From contig CAVSJA010000009.1 in assembly GCA_963728145.1 (NCBI GenBank), positions 186,001-250,000 of the forward strand: a DNA stretch of 64,000 nt. The letters run 5' to 3'. A model generated the notes under the pieces. The model was not told the DNA's origin. It was given only the letters and a program-made list of their open reading frames with translations, and ran no database searches. Positions within the stretch are counted from its first letter, which is position 1. Each line of letters opens with the position of its first letter. Shown here one piece after another: positions 1 through 9,121 of the stretch. A program made the translations under genes and the position numbers. Origin of the DNA: CAVSJA01 sp963728145. Lineage in GTDB: Bacteria > Bacteroidota > Bacteroidia > Chitinophagales > Chitinophagaceae.

Positions 1-304
1 GGATCTTCAATCTACTTTGGTTAACTGCAATATCCTGGGCCTTGCGTACTCTATCGGGGCCGTATATCCCAAATAATCCTCCAACTGCACCTCGCTTGAT
101 CTTGGCTTCAACATCACTACTCACCACTGAACCGGTTGCAATTCCTCCACCGGGTGTTACCAAATTTAATTGCCCAATCTTTTCTTCGAGGGTCATCTTC
201 GACATCAGGTCGTTGACGAATTGTTTCATCTTGGCGTCTTGTGCATCGGCAATTGCTGTGAATACAAAAATGGAAAAATAAGCGAGTAAGAGATTGCGTA
301 GCAT
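1..304 (-). CDS. GH3 beta-glucosidase, N-terminal fragment (runs off window)
   Basis: Reading down from the ATG at 302-304, the minus strand is open to the window edge. It encodes a signal peptide (MLRNLLLAYFSIFVFTAIA) followed by a segment reading KMTLEEKIGQLN, the classic N-terminal signature of BglX-type glycoside hydrolase family 3 enzymes. About 101 residues are visible, out of roughly 750 usual for the family; the catalytic Asp and Glu lie outside the window. It is the last visible gene of the SusC/SusD locus. A periplasmic GH3 would cleave the oligosaccharides released by the GH144 proteins to glucose. Family assignment is firm; the exact linkage specificity is inferred from context. 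Confidence 0.88.
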   Translation of the reverse strand, partial: MLRNLLLAYFSIFVFTAIADAQDAKMKQFVNDLMSKMTLEEKIGQLNLVTPGGGIATGSVVSSDVEAKIKRGAVGGLFGIYGPDRVRKAQDIAVNQSRLKI

Positions 305-344
305 GATTAGTTGATTTTATTCAAAAGTTATGTATTTCTCTGCG

Positions 345-468
345 TCCTCTGCGCTTCTTTGCGTCCTCTGCGTCCTAAAAAAACTTGCACAAGATGACCT
401 CCGTATTTACTAAGTCACTAACGACACAGAGTTTTCAGGACGCAGAGGACGCAAAGAAGCGCAGAGGA
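345..468. repeat. Long inverted repeat (element A), possible bidirectional terminator
   Basis: A perfect 32-bp inverted repeat: 345-376 pairs with 437-468 around a 60-base loop. The arms consist of degenerate GCGTCCTCT-type units. It lies between the SGNH hydrolase gene and the GH3 gene. A run of A residues follows the left arm and T residues precede the right arm, so a transcript from either side could form a terminator-like hairpin. Arms of nearly the same sequence recur at 2731-2858. Confidence 0.8.
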
Positions 469-500
469 CACGGAGGGACCCTAAGTTAATTGACAAATTA

Positions 501-1163
501 TCATTTCATAAGGTGAGGTTGAATAGCCTTTTGCCAGATCGCATATCCCTTCGAATTCATATGCAAACTATCCGATAAAAATATTTCCGGTCTCGGCTTT
601 CCATTGGGCAACAACATTAATGAATATACATTTACAAAGGCTGTATTCTTTTGTTTCGAAAGCCAATCTTTGATCAACGAATTGGCCAGTTTCATTTTTG
701 GAAAGAGGTGCGCACGACTTGGACTCGGCTTCAAAGAAATGAAAACTATCGGCACATTGGGTAGTTTTTTCCGGATCATTCCGAACAAAGTTTGGAACCG
801 ATGAAAAACAGTTTGTCCTGAAACAGTATCATTACCCGCTAAATCATTCTCACCACAATAAATCACAATCTGTTTGGGCTGATAAGGAAATACTATATCT
901 TTTGCAAATCGGATTTGATCAGTTAGCGATGACCCGCCAAATCCTCTATTAATAATGGTATAACCTGGAAATTGTTTTTGTACATCAGCCCACATGGTAA
1001 AGGAAGAACTACCGATAAGAAGTATCGCTCCCTTTGGCGGGGCTTTAATGCTATCTTGTTTCTTGAAGGCAAGGACATCATTATAAAACGGAACGTTTTG
1101 TTGGGCAAATCCAGAGAGTATTAGGAATATTAGAATTGCTGTGTGTGTAATTCTGTTTAGCAT
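501..1163 (-). CDS. Secreted SGNH/GDSL-family hydrolase
   Basis: A 220-residue protein with a signal peptide ending near residue 20. SGNH blocks are visible in order: the nucleophile block GSSSF near residue 51, a glycine block NRGFGGSS, the GEND motif with its Asn near residue 105, and the C-terminal SDSLHMN block supplying the Asp-His pair. The family comprises esterases and lipases, often acetylesterases acting on carbohydrates. It lies inside the glucan utilization cluster between GH144 and GH3, so removal of acyl or other substituents from the glucan or its oligosaccharides is a reasonable inference; the substrate is not shown by the sequence. Confidence 0.85.
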   Translation of the reverse strand: MLNRITHTAILIFLILSGFAQQNVPFYNDVLAFKKQDSIKAPPKGAILLIGSSSFTMWADVQKQFPGYTIINRGFGGSSLTDQIRFAKDIVFPYQPKQIVIYCGENDLAGNDTVSGQTVFHRFQTLFGMIRKKLPNVPIVFISLKPSPSRAHLFPKMKLANSLIKDWLSKQKNTAFVNVYSLMLLPNGKPRPEIFLSDSLHMNSKGYAIWQKAIQPHLMK

Positions 1164-1199
1164 CGTTTATTATTTATGAGCAGGCTCAGGTGTGGCAGA

Positions 1200-1310
1200 T
1201 TTTACCACGGCGCAAAGGCGCGGAGGATCTTAAATTTAGTCTCCGATCTTCATTCATCATTCCTTTCTAGTGATCAAAATCCTCTGCGCCTTCGCGTCTT
1301 TGCGGTAAAA
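1200..1310. repeat. Imperfect inverted repeat (element C)
   Basis: The left arm (about 1200-1228) and right arm (about 1278-1310) share TTTTACC at the outer ends and related GCGCAGAGG-type units inside, with several mismatches. It sits between the first GH144 gene and the SGNH gene and looks like a decayed member of the same repeat family as the elements at 345-468 and 2731-2858. Confidence 0.6.
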
Positions 1311-1336
1311 CTCGTTGCACTTCAGCCTAATTGTGA

Positions 1337-2698
1337 TTACTTAGACGCCTCCGGCCTTGACTGAAACCCTAATTTCTTTAATCCGTTCTGCACATCCGCG
1401 TCTTTCATAAACAAATTCCATAACAACCCAGACCGGTAATTCTCAATCATCACAATGATCGGTCCCTGGTCAATTGCCAAATGAGACTTCGCATACCAGT
1501 TTTCAGTTTCATTGAATGCATCCACAAAGCCATATTTCGACCAGATCTTATCCCCAAGATCGAAATAAAAATGTTTCAATGCCTGCATGGAATATTCTGG
1601 TGTATAAGGAAAAGATGAAAGCGCAGCGGTTGGACTAATCACACCCAAATCTTCTGTTGGTGAATGTGCGCCATAACCGAGATGATTATCACTTGCAGTC
1701 AATCCCCAGCTGTTAGCTCCATATCCTTTAAATCCTTTGGGATTCTTAATGCAATACTCACGATTGATGAGTGTATGATTTTTATTCTGTTCCCAATAGT
1801 CGGCATAACGATCTTTAAGTCCGCGCGGATCCAAACCAAGAAATGAATAATGGGAAAAGAACAGCGGGCCACCATAATCAAATCCCAATGGCAATTTGAT
1901 ACCATAATATTCCCTTTGATTTTTAAAATAATTGCTATTCGCCCAGCCCCGATGATAGATCTCGGACTTGATGGAAAACCGCGGTGAAGAAGCGGCCAAT
2001 ACATAAGTAATCAAACACTCATTCCATCCTCTTATCTCATGATTCATGGCCCAACCATTATTGGGACTCCAATGCCAGTATAATACATTATGATCTCCAC
2101 GCGTGAACCAATCCCATTCGGCATCATTCCATAGTCCGCCGATACGATTGCGTAATTGATTTTCTCTCGGGTTATTTTGATTGAAATATTGTCTTGCTGC
2201 GAGTAATCCCTGGAATAAATAAGCGGATTCAACCAGATCGGCTCCGTCATCCTTTGGACTGAATGGAATCGTCTTTCCTGTTTCTCCATTCATCCAATGC
2301 GGGAAAATGCCGTGATATTTGTCTGCTTTTCTAAGAAAGCTTACCATTTTTAAAAGAAAGCCAACTGCCGTATCGCGTGTAATCCATTTTCTTTCTGTTG
2401 CTACAATAACCGACATAACACCAAACCCGGTTCCTCCAATCGTTGTTGTTTCATGGCCGTAGTGATCAGTGTTGCTTCTTTCTCTTGCGAGTCCGCTTAC
2501 CGGGTGGGCGAAGTCCCAGAAGTAACGGAAGGTTTGTTTTTGGACGAGATCGAGAAGTTGTTCGTCGGTGAGATTTTTATTGATGACGAGCGTGGAATCA
2601 ACTGATGAGGTCGGAGCTGATTTTTTTCGAGCCTGACCAGAACAATGGATGCTTGCGCCAATGCAAACAAATAAAATAAATGAAGTTAATCTTGTCAT
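1337..2698 (-). CDS. GH144-type endo-beta-1,2-glucanase (glycoamylase-like family)
   Basis: A 453-residue secreted protein. A signal peptide with Cys near residue 19 is followed by an (alpha/alpha)-barrel domain covering almost the whole protein. Family hallmarks seen: TFRYFWDFAHP near residues 55-65, GTGFGVM, FPHWMNG, DDGADLVE, WDWFTRGDHNVLYWHWSP, and GVISPTAALSSFPYTPE. This family is annotated as 'glucoamylase-like', but it founded GH144 when a Chitinophaga member was shown to be an endo-beta-1,2-glucanase (established knowledge). It is about 45 percent similar by eye to the neighbour at 2865-4598 but lacks that protein's Ig-like domain. Its place next to SusCD and GH3 supports beta-1,2-glucan degradation. 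Confidence 0.88.
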   Translation of the reverse strand: MTRLTSFILFVCIGASIHCSGQARKKSAPTSSVDSTLVINKNLTDEQLLDLVQKQTFRYFWDFAHPVSGLARERSNTDHYGHETTTIGGTGFGVMSVIVATERKWITRDTAVGFLLKMVSFLRKADKYHGIFPHWMNGETGKTIPFSPKDDGADLVESAYLFQGLLAARQYFNQNNPRENQLRNRIGGLWNDAEWDWFTRGDHNVLYWHWSPNNGWAMNHEIRGWNECLITYVLAASSPRFSIKSEIYHRGWANSNYFKNQREYYGIKLPLGFDYGGPLFFSHYSFLGLDPRGLKDRYADYWEQNKNHTLINREYCIKNPKGFKGYGANSWGLTASDNHLGYGAHSPTEDLGVISPTAALSSFPYTPEYSMQALKHFYFDLGDKIWSKYGFVDAFNETENWYAKSHLAIDQGPIIVMIENYRSGLLWNLFMKDADVQNGLKKLGFQSRPEASK

Positions 2699-2730
2699 TT
2701 TCGTTTAAGTAAATTTTGTGTTTTCCCTTT

Positions 2731-2858
2731 GCGTCCTCTGCGCTTCTTTGTGTCCTCTGCGTCCTAAAAATCTACGCAATCAGAGACTCATTTATCAGGA
2801 GGTCTCCGTTGTGCAGGCCTTTTAGGACGCAGAGGACACAAAGAAGCGCAGAGAACGC
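2731..2858. repeat. Long inverted repeat (element B), probable terminator
   Basis: A 37-bp inverted repeat (2731-2767 with 2822-2858, one mismatch) around a 54-base loop, lying between the two GH144 genes and ending just before the stop codon of the second. Compared with the element at 345-468, a base pair in the stem has changed on both sides (GCG/CGC against GTG/CAC), so pairing is kept. Confidence 0.8.
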
Positions 2859-2864
2859 AGAGAA

Positions 2865-4598
2865 TTAAAGATAAGGAGCCGTAAATCCCAACTTCACCAT
2901 CCCTGCCTTTACTTCCGGGCAACTCGTAAACAAATTCCATAATAACTGGCTTCGATGATTTTCAATCATGATAATAATTGGTCCCTGGTCGATTGCAAGG
3001 AATGAACTTGCAAACCACGGAACGCTCAGGTTGAATGCATCGACAAAACCATATTCTTTAAAAAGTCTGTCTCCAAGTTTATAGTAAAAGAATTTCAATG
3101 CACGCAGGGACTCAGTTGGTGTATAGGGCATGGATGAAAGCGCCGCAGTCGGACTGATCACTCCAAGATCATTATTTGGTTCATGTGCAGCATAGCCGGA
3201 TTGATTATCGCTTGCAGTTAATCCCCAAACAGATGAACTATAACCAAAGAATTTCTTAGGGTTGGTTACGCAGTAATTATAATTGATTAGTGTATGATTC
3301 AAATTTTGTGTCCAATAATTCGCGTATGCATCGGAAAGATTTCGGGGATCCATGCCCAAAAATGAATAATGCGCGAAGAATAATGGACCTCCTTGCGGTG
3401 GTCCAAGAGGGAGCTGGTAACCGTAATAAGTATTGTTATTCCTAATTGCCCCATTCATTGCGAACCCTTCATCATAAACATTTTTTGGAATGGTATGCGT
3501 TGTCGAAGAAGCGGCAAGCACATAAGTAATGAGGGTTTCATTCCATCCCTGGATCTTATGATTCATTATCCAGGCTTTATCCGGACTCCAGTGCCAGTAC
3601 AATACATTTTGATTGTTTTGCCTGAACCAATCCCATTCAACGCCATTATATATGGCATTTATCTTATTTCGCAAATCAGTTTCATCGGCTGCCACTCCAT
3701 TGAAATATTGCCTTGCGCAAAGCAATCCTTTGACCAGGTATGAAGTTTCAACAAGATCGGCTCCATTATCATTTGGACTGAAGGGAATAACAGTTCCGTT
3801 AACGCCATTCAACCAATGGGGAAATGCGCCATGAAATTTCTGTGCAGTATTGGTCAGGAAATTGACAATCTTCTGAATTCTTGCTAATCCTTCGGCTCTT
3901 GTGATAAATCCTCTATGAATTCCAACCAGGATTGCCATTACACCAAAGCCTGAACCACCCGAAGTAACAAGATCGCCTGAATTGTTTCTTTCCCTTGCGA
4001 GTCCGCTAGTGGGATGTCCAAAGTCCCAGAAGTATTTGAATGTTTGTTGTTGAATTAAGGTTAAGAGATTATCATCAGCGATAACAGGAAACTTATCAGT
4101 AGAATCAATCGAAGTAATAAAACTGATTTCATTCGTTCCAATAAAAGAACCTCCGGCTTTTGATTTCAATGCAGAAGAAACAGTAAGAACGTATTTTGAT
4201 ATATTCGGTAGCGGCGAAACAGGTCGTAGAATCAATACACTATCTGATTTTTCATAAGTAGTATTGAAACTTACCTGTATGCCGGAATTATCTTTGAATA
4301 GAATTCCGGTTGAGATCGAATTGCGATCGATCGGAGCTCCAAAACTGTAGCGAATAAATGGTGTTTTATTAATATCAAAATAGGTTGCCTCTTGCGGTAA
4401 TCCGTTGACTGTCCATGAAGACAATGAAAAGTTGGAAACCTGCGGCGGTGGTGGAGGATTTGAGCCGCCTTTACCACAACCAAACAAAATAATAGCAAGC
4501 GTGGCATAGAGCAGTTGTCTGAACCAGGATTTTATGCGATTTGGCTGATTAGACTGACGAGATGTTAGATGTTTTAAACTCATTTTCACGCTGCACAT
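2865..4598 (-). CDS. GH144-type endo-beta-1,2-glucanase with N-terminal Ig-like domain, lipoprotein
   Basis: A 577-residue protein. A hydrophobic segment ends in the lipobox ILFGC near residue 41, followed by a Gly/Ser/Pro linker, which predicts a lipoprotein. Residues about 57-165 read as a Big_5/SbsA-type Ig-like domain (opens with YFDINKTPFIRYSFGAPID, ends EISFIT). The GH144 barrel follows from about 180 with the same landmarks as its neighbour: TFKYFWDFGHP, FPHWLNG, NDNGADLVE, WDWFRQNNQNVLYWHWSP, GVISPTAALSS. The stretch before the signal segment (residues about 20-28) is encoded by a dispersed DNA repeat, so translation may really begin at the second Met (4583) or later. The Ig-like domain may project the enzyme from the outer membrane (inference). 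Confidence 0.87.
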   Translation of the reverse strand: MCSVKMSLKHLTSRQSNQPNRIKSWFRQLLYATLAIILFGCGKGGSNPPPPPQVSNFSLSSWTVNGLPQEATYFDINKTPFIRYSFGAPIDRNSISTGILFKDNSGIQVSFNTTYEKSDSVLILRPVSPLPNISKYVLTVSSALKSKAGGSFIGTNEISFITSIDSTDKFPVIADDNLLTLIQQQTFKYFWDFGHPTSGLARERNNSGDLVTSGGSGFGVMAILVGIHRGFITRAEGLARIQKIVNFLTNTAQKFHGAFPHWLNGVNGTVIPFSPNDNGADLVETSYLVKGLLCARQYFNGVAADETDLRNKINAIYNGVEWDWFRQNNQNVLYWHWSPDKAWIMNHKIQGWNETLITYVLAASSTTHTIPKNVYDEGFAMNGAIRNNNTYYGYQLPLGPPQGGPLFFAHYSFLGMDPRNLSDAYANYWTQNLNHTLINYNYCVTNPKKFFGYSSSVWGLTASDNQSGYAAHEPNNDLGVISPTAALSSMPYTPTESLRALKFFYYKLGDRLFKEYGFVDAFNLSVPWFASSFLAIDQGPIIIMIENHRSQLLWNLFTSCPEVKAGMVKLGFTAPYL

Positions 4599-4749
4599 TT
4601 TGTTTTCAAATCAGAATAATAAGTTTAATCGTATAAAATCCTGGTCCAGACAATTTAACTGATTTGCCTGATCAGTATCCTTTTCAATATTTACCCTCAA
4701 TGTCTTCATCAGCAAAATCAGATTAATCGTTTAAAATCCTGGTCCAGAC
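4517..4749. repeat. Three copies of a dispersed 25-bp repeat, one inverted
   Basis: A 25-bp unit ending AAAATCCTGGTCCAGAC occurs at 4627-4651 and 4725-4749 (one mismatch) and in inverse orientation at 4517-4541 (two mismatches). A related copy is at about 46572-46593. The inverted copy lies inside the 5' end of the GH144 lipoprotein gene; the right-most copy overlaps the stop codon of the FG-GAP gene. The pair 4517-4541/4627-4651 can form a long hairpin. Confidence 0.75.
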
Positions 4750-7700
4750 TATTTCGAACTATAGAACAAAAGCGTGCCATTATTCCTGGCAACTATCAAG
4801 ATATCCTTCCCTCTGGCGCGTATCCATTTCAGGTCTCTTGTTTGCCCCCTGTTCTCCAAAATTTGAGAGCCGCTGACCAGGTTTTTTGTTCCCGGATTCT
4901 TTTCAATGTTGAAAAATATCAGCGCCGAAGCATCATACTGTCCTTCGTATGGCAAAACGCCGTAAAAATTTCCTCCTGCTACAAAAGCATCCTGTCCTCT
5001 TACTCTTTCGAATGCAAATAAGGGTGCAAGTTGAAACTCCATCGGCAGTTTCTGTTTTGTAAAATTTCCATTTCCGTCATTGAGGAAGATCATAGAAGAA
5101 AGGTCATCGGCCTGTAGTTTTAGTACGCTCTTATCGTTGACATCAAAAACTTCCTGTACTGTTTTCCCGGCAAAATCCGAATAATAAAGAAATTTCTTTT
5201 TTACCATTGGTAATACAACTTCGATCTCATCTTTTGGTAAGAAAGGATATTCTTTTCCATCAATCGTATAGGCGAGTATTTGATCTGATCTCCCATTCTT
5301 ATCAAAATCTCCGACATATAGTTTTAAAGGACCGGTTTTGCCTGAAGCCAGTTTGGAATTTAATCCCCAGTTACCGGCAAGAATATCTGGAGCATCATCT
5401 CCGTTTACGTCTTCAACCTTCAAAGACTGCCATAGACCGTTTGTAGCATCAACTTGATTGCGTACGAATTTTTGCTGATCATTAATAAATATTGTTACTG
5501 GCATCCATTCGCCAGCGATAATGAGATCATTTCTTCCATCCTTATTAATATCAACAATTGCAGATGAAGTAACCATTCCAATGTTTTCAAGATCAATGAA
5601 GGTTTTATTTGCAACACTGAATTTTCCTTCGCCATCATTTATCAGCAAATAAGAAGTTTGGGGTTTGCCATATGCGTCGGCATCTGCCAGAACGCCGACA
5701 AAGAGATCTATATCCTTATCCCCATCTATATCTCCGGCTGAGACCGTTGATTTATTTGTTGCGATTACAGGAAGATTGTCTCCTGATTTGGCAAAATGTC
5801 CTTTGCCATCATTGAGATAGAGTCTATCTGCCAGGTACGGGCTATTTCCTTTGTATAGATTGCCACCGCTTGCTACATAGAGATCGGGATAACTGTCCCC
5901 ATTCGCATCAAAAAAAACTGCATCCACATCTTCACAGATTGAATCTGCCTTAAAGACTATGCTGTCCTGCAAATTGAATTTGCCATACTTCGATTGTACA
6001 AACAAAGCACCTGCTTGACCAACTGCCCCGCAGACAAAGAAATCATCCAAGCCATCTTTATTTACATCTGCAACAGAAATCTTTGGACCACGGATGGATA
6101 ATGCATGCGGGATTAAATATTGTTCATTGAAATCTTTTATTGGATCTTCCCGATGTCTCCATTGTCCTGCAAGCAAGGAAGGTATTTCCATCAGTGTTAA
6201 AGCAGTGGTTTTGGAGTTATTTAGTTCCTTAAAATGGTTCTGATTAAATTTTCCTCCTGCATCTTTTTTCTGCACCGTCAATAATTGATTCGCTTTCGGT
6301 TGATGAATCACCTGGTATTTTGCCTCAGGCCAAACCAGGAGAACACTATCGATAGTGGCAATTGAATCCAATCCAAAATGCAGCACATCAAACGAAGAAG
6401 ATTGAAAACCTCTTGTCAGCATCAATTGCTGGTACTGCAAATTCCCATTTTGAAAAACATAAGCCTTGGCGCCAATCCCCGAAGTATTTAAGCTATCTCC
6501 GCGAAACTTTATTTGCAGGTAATTCTTAACTGGAGAATTGTTTTTATAGATAATCGATTTGGAATTGATCGAGCTTACTATAAGATCGAGATCTCCATCA
6601 TTGTCTAAATCTGCATAAGCGGCGCCGGTGTAGTAACCTATTTTATCTTCAAATCCCCAGGCACGGCTTTTATCTTCAAAGTTTCCTTTGCCATTTCCTT
6701 TATAAGCAAAGCACCAGGATTTCCCATCTGGCATTTTCTCTATAGCCTTATCATCAAGTACAGGAGAAGTATTATAGGTTTTTTGTTTTGCCAGCTCGGA
6801 CACGAATCTAACATAGTCAAGGTCGGCGGTCCTTTTCACAATTCCACTCGAAATAAAGATGTCTTTAAAGCCATCATTATCGAGGTCGGGCATTAAAGCA
6901 GACCAACTCCAATCCGTAGCAGCAATGCCGGCTGCAAGACCGATATCGCTAAAGCTTTCTCCATTCCCATTATTCTGTTGCAAACAATTTCTTGAGAATT
7001 GAGGTTGGTATCCATTACCGGTGATCTTATAATTGTAAACATCAACCCTTTCATCGCTTCCATAAGTTTTAAGAACCTTCTCATCGGGTGGAAGCATATC
7101 TACTGTCAACACATCGAGATTGCCGTCGTTGTTATAATCAGCAATATCATTTCCCATACTGAAGCGGGAATAATGGCTGAATGCGGAGGCGCCTTTATCG
7201 GTGAATGTGCCCCCGCCACCGGCGGGGCCATTATTTACATAGTAGTAATCGTTCTCGTGAAAATCATTACCTACATAAATATCTTCCCAGCCGTCGTTGT
7301 TGAGATCAGCAATTGCCAATCCTAATCCAAATCCTAAAAAGCTTTGAGAAATTCCTGCTTGTTTGCTAACATCCGTAAATCTCTTCACACCAGTATTGAG
7401 TTCATTGCGGAAAAGAAAATCACCGGCATTTGCATCAAATTTTTTCCGGAAAGAAGTATCAACGATATACTGATGTGGGTGATCTGATTGATTCAATAGG
7501 AAACAATCGAGATCTCCATCATGATCATAATCAAAAAATGCAGCTTGTGTTGAATAACCCGAAAATGCCAAACCATATTGTTCTGCTGATTCAGTAAAGG
7601 TCAATCCATTGGCACTTGCACCATTATTAATGTACAAGGCATTTCTTCCTGTAAGTCCATGTTTCTTACTTACTGCGCAAACATAAATATCCAGGAAGCC

Positions 7701-8090
7701 ATCCGCATTCACGTCAGCCATTGTTACGCCGGTACTCCAATCGGCAGTTCCTTCCACAGCAGCTTTGGCCGTGATATCTTCAAATACGAAATTGCCTTTA
7801 TTGAGGTAGAGTTTATTCTTTCCTCTGTCATTTGCTGCAAAATAGATATCGGCTAAGCCGTCATTATTGATATCGCCAGTTGCAACACCTGCTCCATTGT
7901 AATAATTGATGAAATAAAGTATACCGAATTTATCGGTGGCAAGGGGAATATTTTCGAATTCGATATTGGTTTGAGAAGGAGTTAATGCCTGGAATGCTCT
8001 TGCAGTATTGTCAAGCTTTTCTTCATTGTTGCAGGAAATTAAAAACTGAAAAACGACGACAATTGTTATATATGATGCTATTCTTCTCAA
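4749..8090 (-). CDS. Large FG-GAP/VCBS-repeat lipoprotein with UnbV/ASPIC domain (CRTAC1-like)
   Basis: An 1113-residue protein with lipobox LISC near residue 20. At least thirteen calcium-binding FG-GAP loops of the form DxNxDGxxD are visible (for example DINNDGLADIY, DVNADGFLDIY, DLDNDGFKDIF, DINKDGRNDLI), consistent with one or two seven-bladed propellers. Around residues 530-600 a segment with LQIKFRGDSLNTSGIGA, LMLTRGFQSS and VLLVWPEA matches the UnbV/ASPIC module that usually follows such repeats. These are surface lipoproteins of unclear role, common beside SusCD genes in Bacteroidota. It sits between the LamG protein and GH144, separated from the former by a terminator. Glycan binding or scaffolding is inference. 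Confidence 0.82.
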   Translation of the reverse strand: MRRIASYITIVVVFQFLISCNNEEKLDNTARAFQALTPSQTNIEFENIPLATDKFGILYFINYYNGAGVATGDINNDGLADIYFAANDRGKNKLYLNKGNFVFEDITAKAAVEGTADWSTGVTMADVNADGFLDIYVCAVSKKHGLTGRNALYINNGASANGLTFTESAEQYGLAFSGYSTQAAFFDYDHDGDLDCFLLNQSDHPHQYIVDTSFRKKFDANAGDFLFRNELNTGVKRFTDVSKQAGISQSFLGFGLGLAIADLNNDGWEDIYVGNDFHENDYYYVNNGPAGGGGTFTDKGASAFSHYSRFSMGNDIADYNNDGNLDVLTVDMLPPDEKVLKTYGSDERVDVYNYKITGNGYQPQFSRNCLQQNNGNGESFSDIGLAAGIAATDWSWSALMPDLDNDGFKDIFISSGIVKRTADLDYVRFVSELAKQKTYNTSPVLDDKAIEKMPDGKSWCFAYKGNGKGNFEDKSRAWGFEDKIGYYTGAAYADLDNDGDLDLIVSSINSKSIIYKNNSPVKNYLQIKFRGDSLNTSGIGAKAYVFQNGNLQYQQLMLTRGFQSSSFDVLHFGLDSIATIDSVLLVWPEAKYQVIHQPKANQLLTVQKKDAGGKFNQNHFKELNNSKTTALTLMEIPSLLAGQWRHREDPIKDFNEQYLIPHALSIRGPKISVADVNKDGLDDFFVCGAVGQAGALFVQSKYGKFNLQDSIVFKADSICEDVDAVFFDANGDSYPDLYVASGGNLYKGNSPYLADRLYLNDGKGHFAKSGDNLPVIATNKSTVSAGDIDGDKDIDLFVGVLADADAYGKPQTSYLLINDGEGKFSVANKTFIDLENIGMVTSSAIVDINKDGRNDLIIAGEWMPVTIFINDQQKFVRNQVDATNGLWQSLKVEDVNGDDAPDILAGNWGLNSKLASGKTGPLKLYVGDFDKNGRSDQILAYTIDGKEYPFLPKDEIEVVLPMVKKKFLYYSDFAGKTVQEVFDVNDKSVLKLQADDLSSMIFLNDGNGNFTKQKLPMEFQLAPLFAFERVRGQDAFVAGGNFYGVLPYEGQYDASALIFFNIEKNPGTKNLVSGSQILENRGQTRDLKWIRARGKDILIVARNNGTLLFYSSK

Positions 8091-8195
8091 TAAATAACCA
8101 TTGAAGATCTAAGTGAAAATTGTCAACCTTAATTGAAAATCAAATATTGAATCCGCCTCAGGCATACCCCGAAAAGGTCAAACCTTGGTAGACGA

Positions 8196-8225
8196 AAACG
8201 GGTTCCAAATTACTGAAACCCGTTT
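8196..8225 (-). terminator. Rho-independent terminator after the SusC-SusD-LamG unit
   Basis: Nine-base arms 8196-8204 and 8217-8225 (AAACGGGTT/AACCCGTTT). On the minus strand the hairpin follows the stop codon of the LamG gene by about 25 bases and leads into TTTTCG. Confidence 0.6.
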
Positions 8226-8249
8226 ATTCAATCTATCACGAACCCTCAA

Positions 8250-9080
8250 TCAAGATTTGGTAGTAAACAATTCCATTACTTCCGCATCAGATAAAGCTTT
8301 GCTATAAACTCTGAATTGATCCAGCAAGCCGGTGTAATTCAACATCCAGGAATCGGGTGCATTCCAGGGTGAACCGAGATGCTGCTGAAATCCACCAACA
8401 ACAAATTTTGAAACATTTTTGAAGGTAAAATTGCTGCCGAGTGGCTGACCGTTCAATTTTCTATCACTCATGCTTGCAGGCAGATTTACTTTAGCTCCAT
8501 TCAGGTATGTACTGAATTTTGAGGTGGCAGCATCATAAGTGAACACCAAATGCTTCCAGGCTCCATACATATCAGGTAAACGGTTTGCTCCGAGGAATTC
8601 AACCCATTGGCCGCCAAAATGAAATTTTACCAACATGGTATTATCCGTTGGGCTGTTATTGCCTTCTATCAACATAAACATATTTCCCCAGAAATCTGCT
8701 GTATTCGGAATCATGAATACATTCTGTGCGCCGCCATCATGTTTGGCAGTATTGATCCAAAGTGAAACGGAAAAACTGGTCATACTTGCTGCACCACCTG
8801 GAGAGGGATAAGTAACAAATCCTCCATTAGCTCCTTTCAAAGCCTGACCTTTTATACCTGCGACATAAGTGGTATTCTTCGGCGTACCGAACATCGCTCG
8901 CATGCTATCGAGCTCACTGCCATCAAATGCCATATACAATTTGAGGGTTCCCCCGGGATTTGCTGGGTCTTTGGGATAATTCCCCAACTCAGGTTGATCC
9001 AGCTTTTGACACGCGGCTCCAATAAGAACTAATGCCAGCAGAAAAACCTGGAATTTCGTAATGCTTTTAATTAGGGACAT
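8250..9080 (-). CDS. LamG/concanavalin-like surface lipoprotein, probable glycan-binding protein of the locus
   Basis: About 276 residues from the ATG at 9078-9080. That start is preferred over an upstream one that would overlap susD, because the signal peptide (MSLIKSITKFQVFLLAL, lipobox IGAAC) begins exactly there. The mature part is a single LamG/Con A-like jelly roll of about 210 residues: LKLYMAFDGSELDSM opens it, SFSVSLWINT, WKHLVFTYD and STYLNGAKVNLP are typical strands, and it ends LLDQFRVYSKALSDAEV. Position directly after susD is the usual place of a surface glycan-binding protein (SGBP). No catalytic residues were identified. Binding of beta-1,2-glucan is inferred from the locus. 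Confidence 0.8.
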   Translation of the reverse strand: MSLIKSITKFQVFLLALVLIGAACQKLDQPELGNYPKDPANPGGTLKLYMAFDGSELDSMRAMFGTPKNTTYVAGIKGQALKGANGGFVTYPSPGGAASMTSFSVSLWINTAKHDGGAQNVFMIPNTADFWGNMFMLIEGNNSPTDNTMLVKFHFGGQWVEFLGANRLPDMYGAWKHLVFTYDAATSKFSTYLNGAKVNLPASMSDRKLNGQPLGSNFTFKNVSKFVVGGFQQHLGSPWNAPDSWMLNYTGLLDQFRVYSKALSDAEVMELFTTKS

Positions 9081-9121
9081 ATAAAATGTTTTTACTTTTT
9101 CATTTTTCATTCTGCACTTCA

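Noticed and set aside
42..281. Plus-strand open frame of 79 codons
   Set aside because: Antisense shadow of the GH3 beta-glucosidase N-terminus on the minus strand.
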